Assembly: GCF_001426265.1 (NCBI RefSeq)
Contig: NZ_LMDG01000001.1
Coordinates: 68,450-132,449 of the forward strand
Source of the DNA: Rhizobium sp. Root1220
GTDB lineage: Bacteria; Pseudomonadota; Alphaproteobacteria; Rhizobiales; Rhizobiaceae
Direction: 5' to 3'
DNA length: 64,000 nucleotides
In this document: positions 47,617 through 56,925 of the stretch, one piece after another
Numbering within the stretch: position 1 is the first letter of the stretch
Layout: the number at the start of each line of letters is the position of its first letter
Notes under the pieces: model-generated
Told to the model about the DNA's origin: nothing
What the model saw: only the letters and a program-made list of their open reading frames with translations
Database searches by the model: none
Translations under genes and position numbers: made by a program

Positions 47617-47928
47617 GAGTGGCCTCAGGAACGCAGCGTTCAGGCAGAAACCGAACCGCATCGAACACCCTTGCAATCGAAGCGTTCCTTGCTCCATCGC
47701 CAGATGCCGCTTGTGCCACGGCACAGCAGCCGGGAAAGCGGCGCGAGGCGGGCATTCGCGTCGATGTATCGATGCGCTAACCTTGGCTTTCAACAGCTGC
47801 TGCCGCACGCAGAGGTACAGCGCATTAGTCCCGCCGAGATTTGATGCGCTGACGCATGGCTCCTTCCGGCCGTTGAAACAAACGGGTTCTCCAAGCGTTT
47901 TCAGTGTATGAAGAATTGGAGCAGACCG
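47617..47928. other. Gap without a supported gene
   Basis: Frames here are shadows with no ribosome site. TTGGAGCAG just before 47929 belongs to the next gene. Nothing else seen. Confidence 0.4.
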
Positions 47929-48195
47929 ATGAAAAAGCTTCTATTGGCCACCGCAATCGCAGCGGCGACATTACTCAGCGCCGTACAGGCTTCCGCCCAG
48001 GGTATATACTTTGAGTTCGGTGATAGCCCCCGCTACTACGACGACTCTCCTCGTCTCTATCGCGCACCGCCGCGCTACTATCGCGATCGCTACGAGGGCT
48101 CGCGCTACGAGAGGCAGCGTTGTTGGAAGGAGCCTTATCAGGTTCGCAGCCACAACCATGAAATAACCAAGTACAGGACTGTGTGCCGTGACTAG
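47929..48195 (+). CDS. Small exported Tyr/Arg-rich protein
   Basis: 88 residues with a signal peptide (1-23, ASA cleavage) and a mature part rich in Tyr, Arg, Asp and Pro (PRYYDDSPRLYRAPPRYY segment), ending with two Cys (CWKEP and VCRD). Rhizobial genomes hold many such short secreted proteins of unknown role. ATG 47929 is chosen over one seven codons upstream because it directly precedes the basic n-region of the signal. Confidence 0.6.
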   Translation: MKKLLLATAIAAATLLSAVQASAQGIYFEFGDSPRYYDDSPRLYRAPPRYYRDRYEGSRYERQRCWKEPYQVRSHNHEITKYRTVCRD

Positions 48196-48319
48196 CGTCG
48201 CGGCTGGATGCCTCCCAGAAGGCGAGCATAAACCGTGACCGGGCAAATCTCAGCCCCAATCATTGAAACGGCCCGCTTCTCGGTGCCAACGAGCAGGCGG
48301 GACGCTTGTGTCCTTTAGG

Positions 48320-48925
48320 CTAAATTCGCCGCAAGCAGAATGAAAAATGAGCGTCCGGCTCCAATGTCAAGTACTCGAAGCGCCATCCGCACTCCACGCA
48401 AAACTTGTTGACGGCTTCGACGACCCCGTAGACGACCGGCTTGACGGTATTTCCCGTACAGAAATCGTGGCCGGCGATGCGTCCGTCCGTTTTCACTTTC
48501 CGGTCGGCCAGCACCAGCTCTTGCCACGTCAAGGCAAAGGAGTGATCTGTGTCGATGTAAACCCAGTCGAAGACATTATCGTCGAATTGGGCCAACATAT
48601 CGATCGAGGTGCCCTGCCGGACGACAACGCTCCCATCGGCTATCTCCGACTTGAATCTTTCGTTGATCACACCGATACCGCTTGAATAACGTCCCATATC
48701 CCAGGGATCGATGAGGTAGAGTCGTTCAGGCTCGTTTCGTGCCAAGATATCGGCGGTAAACGCGCCTTCTGCGACACCCAACTCGGCCACGATTCCATGC
48801 TTCGGCAGATGATCGAGAAGCTTGCCACGATCAGGAAGCAGCCGCGCCTGCGCCGTGTGGATATCGTCCAAAGCTGTCCGGGGTGTGGCTTTCCGAAGGG
48901 CGAGGCGTTGTTCTGGCGTTGTCAT
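48320..48925 (-). CDS. Class I SAM-dependent methyltransferase (Methyltransf_24 type)
   Basis: A 201-residue protein with the SAM loop VAELGVAEGAFTADIL (about 45-60), an acidic end of strand 2 (YLIDPWD), and DWVYIDTDHSF (about 117-127). Methyltransf_24 proteins often act on glycans or host-surface sugars. It lies near the polysaccharide operon but is separated by tRNA-Val, and its target is unknown. Confidence 0.8.
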   Translation of the reverse strand: MTTPEQRLALRKATPRTALDDIHTAQARLLPDRGKLLDHLPKHGIVAELGVAEGAFTADILARNEPERLYLIDPWDMGRYSSGIGVINERFKSEIADGSVVVRQGTSIDMLAQFDDNVFDWVYIDTDHSFALTWQELVLADRKVKTDGRIAGHDFCTGNTVKPVVYGVVEAVNKFCVECGWRFEYLTLEPDAHFSFCLRRI

Positions 48926-49081
48926 TCTTGCTCCGAATTGTTCGCTGATTGTCTATAACGAATGCCAGCCGTCGGGAAGAGCCGCCTCGGGCGCCAAAAT
49001 GTTCTGAAACGTGAAAAAGATGCTTGCGGTCGTTTACCAATGTCGGTAGAGACGCTGCATGTTCGATGCACACAGCATCGA

Positions 49082-49157
49082 GGGCGATTAGCTCAGTTGG
49101 TAGAGCGCCTCGTTTACACCGAGGATGTCGGGAGTTCGAGTCTCTCATCGCCCACCA
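49082..49157 (+). tRNA. tRNA-Val (anticodon TAC)
   Basis: Acceptor GGGCGAT/ATCGCCC, D-stem GCTC/GAGC, anticodon stem CCTCG/CGAGG with loop TTTACAC, T-stem GGGAG/CTCTC, and encoded CCA. Confidence 0.96.
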
Positions 49158-49287
49158 TTCTTTTTCCTTTGAAATTATGGTCTTACGCGGGTGCCTCGGC
49201 ACTCGGGAAATTCAGCGTTCGTTATGCTGAATTGGGTCAACCTCGCTCTTCGCTTGCGAAGCTTGTCCACCCGACATTGACACGACG

Positions 49288-49896
49288 TTATCGAACTGCC
49301 GCGTCCCCGGTGCCGCCGCCTGCGATCGTGGCCACGATAAGTTTCACATCGCTCCAGAAACCTGCCGTCTGGACATAAAGGCCATCGGCTTCCGCGAGCT
49401 CCTCCGGCGTCGACATATCGATACCCCTAAGCTGAGCCAGCCCGGTAATTCCGGGTCTGACGGAAAAAACGTCGCGTGCTCGCCGGGCCGCCAATACCTT
49501 CACCTGCGTTGGCAGGCAAGGCCGAGGGCCGACCAAGCTCATATCGCCTTTCAGGACATTCAAAAGCTGTGGAATTTCGTCGAGCTTGTAGGCGCGCAGT
49601 GTTCTGCCAATCGGCGTTATCCACGACGGCGCTGCGTCATGGGAGCCGACGTCAGGCGTTCCGGCTACCATCGTGCGGAACTTGATGCAGATGAAAGGAA
49701 CCTCATTGCGCCCCACGCGCTCTTGCAGGAAAAACGCGCGTCCAGGCGATGTCCTTCGTATCAGCACCGCGAGCACAACGAACGCCGGGGACAGGATGAT
49801 CAAACCGGCGGCTGCGGCACAAACGTCGAACAGTCTCTTAAGTCCGTTGTCAATCCGTCGCGCTTTTGGCTGTTGCGTGGTCTCGTTGGTGTGCAT
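49288..49896 (-). CDS. Undecaprenyl-phosphate sugar-phosphotransferase (ExoY-like initiating transferase)
   Basis: A 202-residue bacterial sugar transferase. One membrane helix (about 22-45, LFDVCAAAAGLIILSPAF) precedes the catalytic region, with FFLQERVGRNEVPF, IKFRTM and the LDEIPQLLNVLKGDMSLVGPRP core (about 105-126). It loads the first sugar-1-phosphate on the lipid carrier. ATG 49896 has GAGGCAACGC ahead; a start at 49953 would overlap the epimerase stop. Last gene of the surface-polysaccharide operon. Confidence 0.88.
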   Translation of the reverse strand: MHTNETTQQPKARRIDNGLKRLFDVCAAAAGLIILSPAFVVLAVLIRRTSPGRAFFLQERVGRNEVPFICIKFRTMVAGTPDVGSHDAAPSWITPIGRTLRAYKLDEIPQLLNVLKGDMSLVGPRPCLPTQVKVLAARRARDVFSVRPGITGLAQLRGIDMSTPEELAEADGLYVQTAGFWSDVKLIVATIAGGGTGDAAVR

Positions 49897-49904
49897 GCGT
49901 TGCC

Positions 49905-50816
49905 TCAAATTGAACGCCGGATAGCATCTGGCGTTTGAAACGGCGGTGTCCATCCCAACAGCCTGCGGGTCTCGGAAGCATCCACCTCCAAACTGTCAAG
50001 AACCCTGCCGGCCAGGTCTCCCTTGCCGGTCAAATTCGCTATGCCTCTCAAAACGCCTGCAGGACACGGCAGCAACCGGACGGATTTTCCGGTAGCCTGT
50101 GCAATCAGGCGAATAAGCTCCGGCGTCGCCAACGCCGCTTCGTCCGCCGGCATCAAGACGTTGCCCGCTGCAGCCGGGTGAAGCGCGGCGGATACGAGCA
50201 AATCGGCCAAGTTTTCGACATACAGGATCGATCTGCGATTATCGATGGATGCAAACGGCAGCGGCATTCCGCTTTTCACTAGCCTGACAAGCGCATCGAA
50301 GCTTCCCGCCACCCCGCGACCGTAGACGAGCGGCGGCCGAACAATCACCACCTCCATGCCCGACGTCGCCGATATCTCGGCGAGGCGCTGTTCCGCCTCG
50401 AACTTGGAGGCGGCATAGGCGGTCTTCGGGGACACTGGAGCATTTGCCGAGAACGGTTGACCCGGTGCCGTTTGTTCGCCGTTGACCTTGATGGTGCTGA
50501 CAAATACAAACCGCTTCACTCCTCTTGTCGCGGCCTGCCTCGCAAGGTTGACAGTTCCGTCGACGTTTACGGCGGTGAATTCCGCCGCATCGGAAACAGG
50601 GCGCTCGACGACGTTCTGGTTTCGTGCCGCCAGGTGAACGATAACATCCACATCGACCAGCGCCTCATTCCAATCAGTACTGCCACTGATGTCGCCGACA
50701 GCGAGGTGCCCGGCCATGCTCAATCGGCTGACAGCCCTGAACGGCAGATTGCGGCGTTGCAACAACGGCTGCAGATGTCGCCCGACAAAACCTGTCGTGC
50801 CGGTCACAAGCAACAT
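49905..50816 (-). CDS. NAD-dependent sugar epimerase/dehydratase
   Basis: A 303-residue extended SDR protein. GTTGFVGRHL (6-15) binds NAD, and YAASK (about 132-136) is the catalytic YxxxK. Neighbours indicate a nucleotide-sugar substrate, such as a UDP-hexose. ATG 50816 has GGAG upstream; a longer frame adds 52 unsupported residues. Fourth gene of the operon. Confidence 0.85.
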   Translation of the reverse strand: MLLVTGTTGFVGRHLQPLLQRRNLPFRAVSRLSMAGHLAVGDISGSTDWNEALVDVDVIVHLAARNQNVVERPVSDAAEFTAVNVDGTVNLARQAATRGVKRFVFVSTIKVNGEQTAPGQPFSANAPVSPKTAYAASKFEAEQRLAEISATSGMEVVIVRPPLVYGRGVAGSFDALVRLVKSGMPLPFASIDNRRSILYVENLADLLVSAALHPAAAGNVLMPADEAALATPELIRLIAQATGKSVRLLPCPAGVLRGIANLTGKGDLAGRVLDSLEVDASETRRLLGWTPPFQTPDAIRRSI

Positions 50817-50859
50817 AGTCTCACTCCAGCGGGAGGGAAGCGGTCGGAACATGCCACCG

Positions 50860-52776
50860 TCAATTGGGGCGCTCTTGGCGGATTGAGACAAAGTCAACCA
50901 CTTTCCCGAAGGGACGATACCCCTCCACCAGCTCGCCGAGCACATTTCGCAAGCCAACCGCGTCGCCGTCATCCGCCAGAACGTTCAGTCGATCCAGTGC
51001 CGGGGCTAGTATCTCCCAGTTCATGAACCGCTCCCTCGCCCGCAGCACCTTCGGTTGCTCAGTCGGTTCGGGGTTGTCGCCAATCAGCGTTTCCTCGTAG
51101 AGCTTCTCACCCGGTCGGAGACCTGTTGTTACGATGCTGATGTCTCCAGATGGATTTTGCTCGTCTCTGACGGTGAGACCGGATAGCTCGACCATGCGGC
51201 GCGCCAGATCCATCACCTTCACAGGCTCGCCCATGTCGAGGACGAATACATCTCCACCCTCGCCCATCGCCCCGGCCTGGATGACCAACCTTGCGGCCTC
51301 CGGCACAGTCATGAAAAACCGCGTTATATCGGGGTGGGTCAACGTGATCGGTCCGCCGTGGCTTATCTGTTGACGAAACAGAGGCACAACCGATCCCGAT
51401 GATCCGAGGACATTCCCGAAACGAACCATCGCAAGCATCGTTTTGGCGCCATCGTCCGCCAACGCCTGAAGGGTCATTTCCGCGAGACGCTTCGTTGCTC
51501 CCATCACGTTGGTCGGTCTGACCGCCTTGTCGGTACTGACCAAGATAAAGCTGCCGACACCTGCGGCGATCGCCGCCTTCGCGACCGTAAGGGTGCCGAA
51601 TACGTTGGTCTTTACGCCTGCGACCGGATTCTGCTCGACGAGGGGGACGTGCTTGTAGGCAGCCGCATGATAAACAGTATCGGGTCGCCACGTTTGCAGT
51701 ATTCTCGTGATCAGAAGGTCATCGCACACATCCACCAGCAGCGGAACGATCGAAAAATCAACGTGGTCGCGGCCGCACAGCTCATTCTCAAGCGAATAAA
51801 GCCCGTATTCGCTTTGATCCAGAAGCAGAAGCATCGAGGGCTTCAGGTCCGCGAGGCAACGGCAGAGTTCGCTGCCGATGGAACCAGCGGCACCTGTGAC
51901 GAGAACCACCTTGCCGCGAACGTTTCTTTCCAACAGCGCTTGGTTCGGCTCGACCGGAGACCTACCCAGTAAATCTTCCAGATCCAATTCCTGCAGATCG
52001 GCCAACTGGGGCTGTCCAACGGCAAGCGCATTCAAATCGGGAACGGTGCGGACAGCGACACGCACACCGCGCAGCGTCTCGAGAATCTGATTTCGGCGTG
52101 TGCGATCGATTTCCGGCAGGGCCAAAAGAACTGTCCGCACATTCAGCCGCGCACTCAAATCAACGATATTGCCCGGGTCATAGACCTTGATCCCGCCAAT
52201 CAAGCTTCCATGCAAGCTCTTGTCGTCGTCGAGGTAGCCAACGATCCTGAAGTCGGCGCTATGACTCGACGCACCGCTGAACTGCCGACCCTGGAAGCCT
52301 GCGCCGTAGACCAGGATGTTCTTCTCAGCACTCCGCCTCAGTATCCGGTTATAGGCTTCATACAGAAAATACCTCGTCGTAAACCGTGAAAGCCCTATCG
52401 CAAGAAGCAGCAAAAGTGGCTGAAGTACCCCCACGGTGCGAGGTATCCCGGGAATGCTTACGGCCGTGAAAACGGCCATGAACGCCAGCCCGTAGATACT
52501 TACGGCTTTGATCACGGTAATGGATGCCGACCAGCCAACAAACCTGAAAATCGCTCGATATAGTCCCATTGAAATGAAAATGGGTAAAGCGATGCCTAGC
52601 GAAACCGGGATCGTGAGCAGTTGAACTCCGGAGAGAGCTACCCAGTCATTGAGCCGGAAGCAAAATGCTAGCCAAATGGACAGTACGCACAAACAGGTGT
52701 CGACCAGCAGAGCCAGGGCACGTTTGGTCGGCCTCGGCAGGTCCAAAATCTGCTGGACATACTTGTGCGCAATCAT
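50860..52776 (-). CDS. WbpM/CapD-like membrane nucleotide-sugar dehydratase/epimerase
   Basis: A 638-residue protein. Four helices at the N-terminus (about 20-125) precede a CoA-binding-like linker and a Rossmann domain with VLVTGAAGSIGSELCR (about 281-296). STDKAVRPTNVMGATKR (about 400-416) is the WbpM-type catalytic set, with Met replacing the usual Tyr and Lys retained. It likely carries out 4,6-dehydration of UDP-GlcNAc for a deoxy-amino sugar. Its start overlaps the upstream stop by ATGA. Confidence 0.9.
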   Translation of the reverse strand: MIAHKYVQQILDLPRPTKRALALLVDTCLCVLSIWLAFCFRLNDWVALSGVQLLTIPVSLGIALPIFISMGLYRAIFRFVGWSASITVIKAVSIYGLAFMAVFTAVSIPGIPRTVGVLQPLLLLLAIGLSRFTTRYFLYEAYNRILRRSAEKNILVYGAGFQGRQFSGASSHSADFRIVGYLDDDKSLHGSLIGGIKVYDPGNIVDLSARLNVRTVLLALPEIDRTRRNQILETLRGVRVAVRTVPDLNALAVGQPQLADLQELDLEDLLGRSPVEPNQALLERNVRGKVVLVTGAAGSIGSELCRCLADLKPSMLLLLDQSEYGLYSLENELCGRDHVDFSIVPLLVDVCDDLLITRILQTWRPDTVYHAAAYKHVPLVEQNPVAGVKTNVFGTLTVAKAAIAAGVGSFILVSTDKAVRPTNVMGATKRLAEMTLQALADDGAKTMLAMVRFGNVLGSSGSVVPLFRQQISHGGPITLTHPDITRFFMTVPEAARLVIQAGAMGEGGDVFVLDMGEPVKVMDLARRMVELSGLTVRDEQNPSGDISIVTTGLRPGEKLYEETLIGDNPEPTEQPKVLRARERFMNWEILAPALDRLNVLADDGDAVGLRNVLGELVEGYRPFGKVVDFVSIRQERPN

Positions 52777-54128
52777 GTTGCACTCTGCCTGTTATCGGAC
52801 GCCGGATCCGAACTGAGGCGACCGCCGCCTATAGGCGCCATAGCGTTCTGCCTCATGGAGCAAGCGAAGCAAACGGCTGCAAAAAGCAACGCGAAGGACT
52901 CACCGAGAGCAAGCCTGTTGTTGGAATTGCTCAATATGGTGAAGCCAAAATACACCGCGAACGTTAGATAACAGCAGAACGCACTCCTGCTGACGATGCC
53001 TGCCGCAGCAGCCCGATGGACACGCCAGATCGAAACCGCGACGATGGTGCCAAAAACGATCAGACCGAAGAAACCGTATCGAACCAGAATTTCGAGGTAG
53101 CCGTTGTGAAGAAGCGTATAGGGAACGGAAGCATACGAAGTGCTACGCCAAATCGTTAGCCAGGCGTTGCCACTTCCGAATATTGGCGCAACAGCGATGA
53201 CGTCCAGAGCATTGGACCAGAGCTGCAGCCGCTCATTCAATGACAGCGGTGTCGATGCGGACGAAATTGCCTCACGCGCAACGACAGCCGCCTGTGCGCC
53301 GCCATCGACCCTGCCAATCAGACCGATGACCGAATCAAATGTCGCTGCTCCGAACCGTTCAATATTGTCGCGAACAAGATAGATCGCGCCGCCCAAAAGC
53401 ACCAGTCCGCTAACGACAGCCACCTGCAGTCCTTTTCGGCGCAGATACAAAGTCGCCATAGCCATCAGCGCGAGCGCCGGCATCAATGCGAACCAAACGC
53501 CCTTGGACTTGGAGCCAAAGATATTCAACAGGGCAAGGCAAATCACTGCGATTGCGATCGACAGGGCGATTGCCTTGAACCGCGCCGATCGACCAACCTC
53601 CCACTGATGCAGCGCCCAGTAATAAGCGCCGATGAAAATGAAGCCGCAGCCAGCGGCACCGTGGATGGAGTTGTGGTGAAAAAGCGGCGTGATGCGCTCC
53701 CCCGAAGCAACTATGGAGAACGGTGTTGATACGAGAAGCAGCAAAAGGGCTACCGAGAAAAACCCAAGCAACACCGTGCTGGCAACGCGCCAGCTCATGT
53801 TAAGCGCGATACCCATAAAGGGGAAGAAAAGCGGAAAGGCGTAGAGCCACTCAGACGCACCCCTCTCACCCGTTGTCGCGAGATCGAAAACGAACCTGGA
53901 GAGGGCAACTCCCCCCCAACCCATGCACAGAAGTGCCAGCCAATCCCGGGATACCGCGCCAAGCGGATTGGCACTGAAGAGGAACACACTAACGATCAAG
54001 ATAATTGTTGCATATCGATAGGCGTCACTCTCGATCAGTGTGACAGACAACATTGTCAGCCACAGAAGCCCCGCTACGAACTGCAGCGCCACTTCCCTAC
54101 TCCACACCGATGTCGAGAACATCTTCAT
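52773..54128 (-). CDS. O-antigen ligase/polymerase-family membrane protein
   Basis: A 451-residue protein with about ten to twelve helices and a large periplasmic loop. The LLHNGYLEILVRYG segment (about 342-355) is the conserved His region of the Wzy_C/WaaL family. It joins or polymerises lipid-linked repeat units. It overlaps both neighbours by four bases (ATGA), so it is firmly part of the operon. Ligase versus polymerase cannot be decided. Confidence 0.82.
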   Translation of the reverse strand: MKMFSTSVWSREVALQFVAGLLWLTMLSVTLIESDAYRYATIILIVSVFLFSANPLGAVSRDWLALLCMGWGGVALSRFVFDLATTGERGASEWLYAFPLFFPFMGIALNMSWRVASTVLLGFFSVALLLLLVSTPFSIVASGERITPLFHHNSIHGAAGCGFIFIGAYYWALHQWEVGRSARFKAIALSIAIAVICLALLNIFGSKSKGVWFALMPALALMAMATLYLRRKGLQVAVVSGLVLLGGAIYLVRDNIERFGAATFDSVIGLIGRVDGGAQAAVVAREAISSASTPLSLNERLQLWSNALDVIAVAPIFGSGNAWLTIWRSTSYASVPYTLLHNGYLEILVRYGFFGLIVFGTIVAVSIWRVHRAAAAGIVSRSAFCCYLTFAVYFGFTILSNSNNRLALGESFALLFAAVCFACSMRQNAMAPIGGGRLSSDPASDNRQSAT

Positions 54129-54877
54129 GAAAGTGCATATTGTATGCGACGCGCATACTCGAAAATGCGGACAAGATGTGTGCGCATTTTCTTGATCCCT
54201 CTTTTTTTAACAGCGCGATACTCCGCCCTGCTGGCTATCTGGCTACTCAGGGCCCTCTCCGACAGGCTCACGACATTTTCTCGTACGGTGAAAATGTTCA
54301 AGCCAGTCTTCCATCCGCGTTCGAGCGTGACATCGTAGGGAAACTCTATTTGCTGGATCCGGCTGAGCAGCTTGCGTGCACCGTGGCGGGTTACCAGATA
54401 ACAGGCGGCAGAACCTTGCGGCCCATGCAGACAGCGCCCGACAGCATCACCATAGGGTGTCACGGCCACACCTCTGAAAAATCTGGACCGGTGGTTGAGC
54501 AGCTTCACAAGATCGGCCGATGGAACAGCCGCCAGAATCGCAGACGCCCTGCTTGTAAGATTTTCGACCAGTTCCACGTCATCTTCCATGATGATCGCAC
54601 TGTCGTAGCCACTTTCGAGAAACGTCTCCAAAGCCTTGATATGGGCAAGATAGCAGCCGTATTCGCCTGGCAGGATCGGACGACCGTTTCGACAGATAAA
54701 TCGCCTCTCGTTGAAAGCCGAGCGTTGGCCTGAAGCTATCTTCCCTCCGTCGATTCCCGCTATGCGATCAATCCGCATTCCAACCCGTTCCGCCTGAGAA
54801 GCAATGGCCGCCCATCGGTCCCGCGATCGATCCAAGTTTATTACAAACGCGCCGACCATGCCTAACACTTTTTGCAT
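54125..54877 (-). CDS. Family 25 glycosyltransferase (LPS biosynthesis type)
   Basis: A 250-residue GT25 protein with VINLDRSRDRW (about 12-22), GCYLAHIKALE (about 71-81) and IIMEDDVEL (about 92-100) as metal/nucleotide motifs. Such enzymes add Gal or Glc to lipopolysaccharide or capsule. It is the first gene of the five-gene operon and the only glycosyltransferase besides the initiating enzyme, so more transferases must lie elsewhere. A GTG three bases upstream is possible. The upstream gap has an inverted repeat at 54994. Confidence 0.85.
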   Translation of the reverse strand: MQKVLGMVGAFVINLDRSRDRWAAIASQAERVGMRIDRIAGIDGGKIASGQRSAFNERRFICRNGRPILPGEYGCYLAHIKALETFLESGYDSAIIMEDDVELVENLTSRASAILAAVPSADLVKLLNHRSRFFRGVAVTPYGDAVGRCLHGPQGSAACYLVTRHGARKLLSRIQQIEFPYDVTLERGWKTGLNIFTVRENVVSLSERALSSQIASRAEYRAVKKRGIKKMRTHLVRIFEYARRIQYALS

Positions 54878-54993
54878 CACCTCAAAAACGCAACCGAATG
54901 CGCCTGTCCACTCGTCTAACTAACGGCTGTGCGTCTTTGGCAAGTGGCTGCTGGCCTGACGCGGATGCCTGAATGCTCATGGTTTACGTGGAG

Positions 54994-55010
54994 ATTGCGC
55001 GATACGCAAT
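54994..55010. promoter_or_regulatory. Inverted repeat ATTGCG-N5-CGCAAT in the gap before the polysaccharide operon
   Basis: A perfect 6-bp dyad in the 596-bp gap (54878-55473) between the divergent polysaccharide operon and the GGDEF gene. No other supported feature or gene is seen in this gap. Could be an operator; no known regulator site is matched with confidence. Confidence 0.35.
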
Positions 55011-55473
55011 ATTTCAGCGTGTCTTTCAACACCAATCAACAACCGATGGTCGCCATATCCAAACTCACATTATCCGTTACTGTTGCGATTGCAGCTAAGC
55101 CTCAGCTCCACATCAGTGCCGACCTGCTGGTCAGAGCGTGGTGATTTGTGAAAATTATAGCGCTTCCTCGACGTCAGTCTAACGCTATTTTCGTCTCCAC
55201 GATCAACCCGCCACGCAGTTCGAGCAGGCCAAATAGATCTCGGCGTCGTTTACTTCGTTTTAAGTGCGCCGATACAATACTATTCCATAAATTGCCTGCC
55301 GCATGTGCATGATGCACCACGGAGCTCCAGTCGTTTCTGTCCCTTTGCTTTCCGAAAGGCACCACAGCCGCTCGTCGGAAACTACGCGTCATGGCAATGA
55401 GTGAGGTCCAAACAAAACGCAAGACGATGTGTTCATCGTCGACAGCGAAACAAAGTCATGTGGAGAGCATTCG

Positions 55474-56523
55474 ATGCAGCCTACCGGAAACACCGTACAT
55501 CTGGCATTGCGTGTGGCAACGGTAATGCAGCAGTTGGGCATCGAGGGCCTGCCACGGAATTATGAGCTCGTCTTCGAGGCCATGACCGGCAACAGTCCGG
55601 ATCTCGCGCGGGAGCTCAAATCGCTCGGTGCGACCAAGTCTCAAAAGGTACTGGATGGGATTGGTCGCCGGTATCTGCCTCACCACTATGAAGGTGGCTT
55701 GCTTGAAGCCCGCTCCGGCCAAGTCCAGCAAGAACTGCAGAGCATCCTTAGCTTGCTGGACGAAGAAAAAACCGCGCTGACACGCTACGGAACCGTGATC
55801 AGTCAGGCGGCACGGGTATTTGATTCGAATGAATTGCCCGACAGTTCCGCACTCAAGCAATCCCTGAAATTCGTGAGCTCCGCAACACATGATCGCGAAG
55901 CCCAAAGCGCGATGCTCGCCTCAAAAGTTGTCGAGAAATCCCAGAAGCTGGAACAGGTGCAGCGCGAGGCAGAGGCAGCCAACGCCGCCAGATTCGTCGA
56001 CCCGATCACCGGGCTGGGAAACCGCCGAGTTTTCAACAAGGAAATGGCGAAAATCTACGAACGATCCGGCCTGCCCGATCTGTGTGGGATTGCCTTTGCA
56101 GAACTCGACACGTTCGAGGTCATTGCCGGGGTTCCCAACCTGGTCGAGCCTGTGTTGAAGAAGGCCGGTGAATTGATCCAATCGCTGTTTGGTAAGGACG
56201 ATCTGGCTTGCAGATTCGATCGAGGCCGGTTTGGCTTCGTGTTTCGAACCGCGGACGAAACAGAGATCATGAGGCTTGTCGATCGTCTCCGCGATCGACT
56301 GAAGGGGGTGTCCGTCGCGCATCCGGTAACCGGAAAACAAGCGGCCGTGCTGACTTTGTCTGTCGGATTATGCATGTCGAAGCAGGCACGGACAGCAGAC
56401 GCCTTGATGGCATTCTCCGAACAAGCGCTCGGCATGGCCAAGGCATCCGGCGGAGACAACGTCTCCATCCACGGCGCGACCAATGTTTCGCAGGTACCCA
56501 AGGACTGGCTGATCTATAGATAA
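55474..56523 (+). CDS. Degenerate GGDEF-domain protein
   Basis: 349 residues: an unassigned N-terminal helical region (about 1-165) and a GGDEF domain with an intact opening VDPITGLGNRR (175-185). The catalytic GGDEF is replaced by DRGRF (249-253), and the upstream RxxD inhibitory site is missing. Diguanylate cyclase activity is therefore unlikely; it could bind c-di-GMP or GTP, or act through protein contact. It diverges from the polysaccharide operon. ATG 55474 is used. Confidence 0.8.
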   Translation: MQPTGNTVHLALRVATVMQQLGIEGLPRNYELVFEAMTGNSPDLARELKSLGATKSQKVLDGIGRRYLPHHYEGGLLEARSGQVQQELQSILSLLDEEKTALTRYGTVISQAARVFDSNELPDSSALKQSLKFVSSATHDREAQSAMLASKVVEKSQKLEQVQREAEAANAARFVDPITGLGNRRVFNKEMAKIYERSGLPDLCGIAFAELDTFEVIAGVPNLVEPVLKKAGELIQSLFGKDDLACRFDRGRFGFVFRTADETEIMRLVDRLRDRLKGVSVAHPVTGKQAAVLTLSVGLCMSKQARTADALMAFSEQALGMAKASGGDNVSIHGATNVSQVPKDWLIYR

Positions 56524-56727
56524 ATCCCGCAGAGAGGTTCACGGTGGGAGCCTTCCAACAAAACAACGTACTTGTGCCGCTGTAGGCTGGCCTCGCTACA
56601 GCGAAAAGAACCGTGCCAACGGAAAGATGGGCAAGCCCGGTGATTGATTTTTTTCTGCTTATGCCTCAACCTAGAATTCCAAGCTGACAGGGGCTGGGGG
56701 GTTGCCTGTGGCGAGGGAGAACGACTT
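56524..56727. other. Start of a gene-poor stretch
   Basis: After the GGDEF stop the sequence to 57400 holds only one weak small frame (56728-56925). Overlapping antisense frames lack ribosome sites. No repeats or transposon remnants are recognised. Confidence 0.4.
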
Positions 56728-56925
56728 TTGCAATATGCTGTGCTCCGTGATTCAGATGTTTGCATAATTGCTCCAACACTTTGCCAAGCGGAAATCGAGC
56801 GCCGTTTCTTTGCCTCGGCAAGGCGTGATGGTTGCGTAACCATTGTTGCCATCGCGGATGATGAAGAGGCCACGGCGCGTCTCCTGCTGCAACTCGCCTT
56901 GCGAAATCCGCGTAGCCAGGCGTGA
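56728..56925 (+). CDS. Weak candidate: 65-residue hypothetical protein
   Basis: A TTG at 56728 has GAGGGAGA nine bases upstream. The product has a sensible run LRDSDVCIIAPTLCQAEIERRF and a helical end DDEEATARLLLQLAL. No family is seen. It may be real, but a longer antisense frame overlaps it and composition is not decisive. Confidence 0.3.
   Translation: MQYAVLRDSDVCIIAPTLCQAEIERRFFASARRDGCVTIVAIADDEEATARLLLQLALRNPRSQA

Noticed and set aside
45651..49157. Genomic island bounded by tRNA-derived direct repeats
   Set aside because: I looked for copies of the 3' ends of tRNA-Thr and tRNA-Val nearby and found none; no integrase is present.
54929..55422. Short frames in the gap before the GGDEF gene
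   Set aside because: No ribosome sites, uneven composition and no match to any family.
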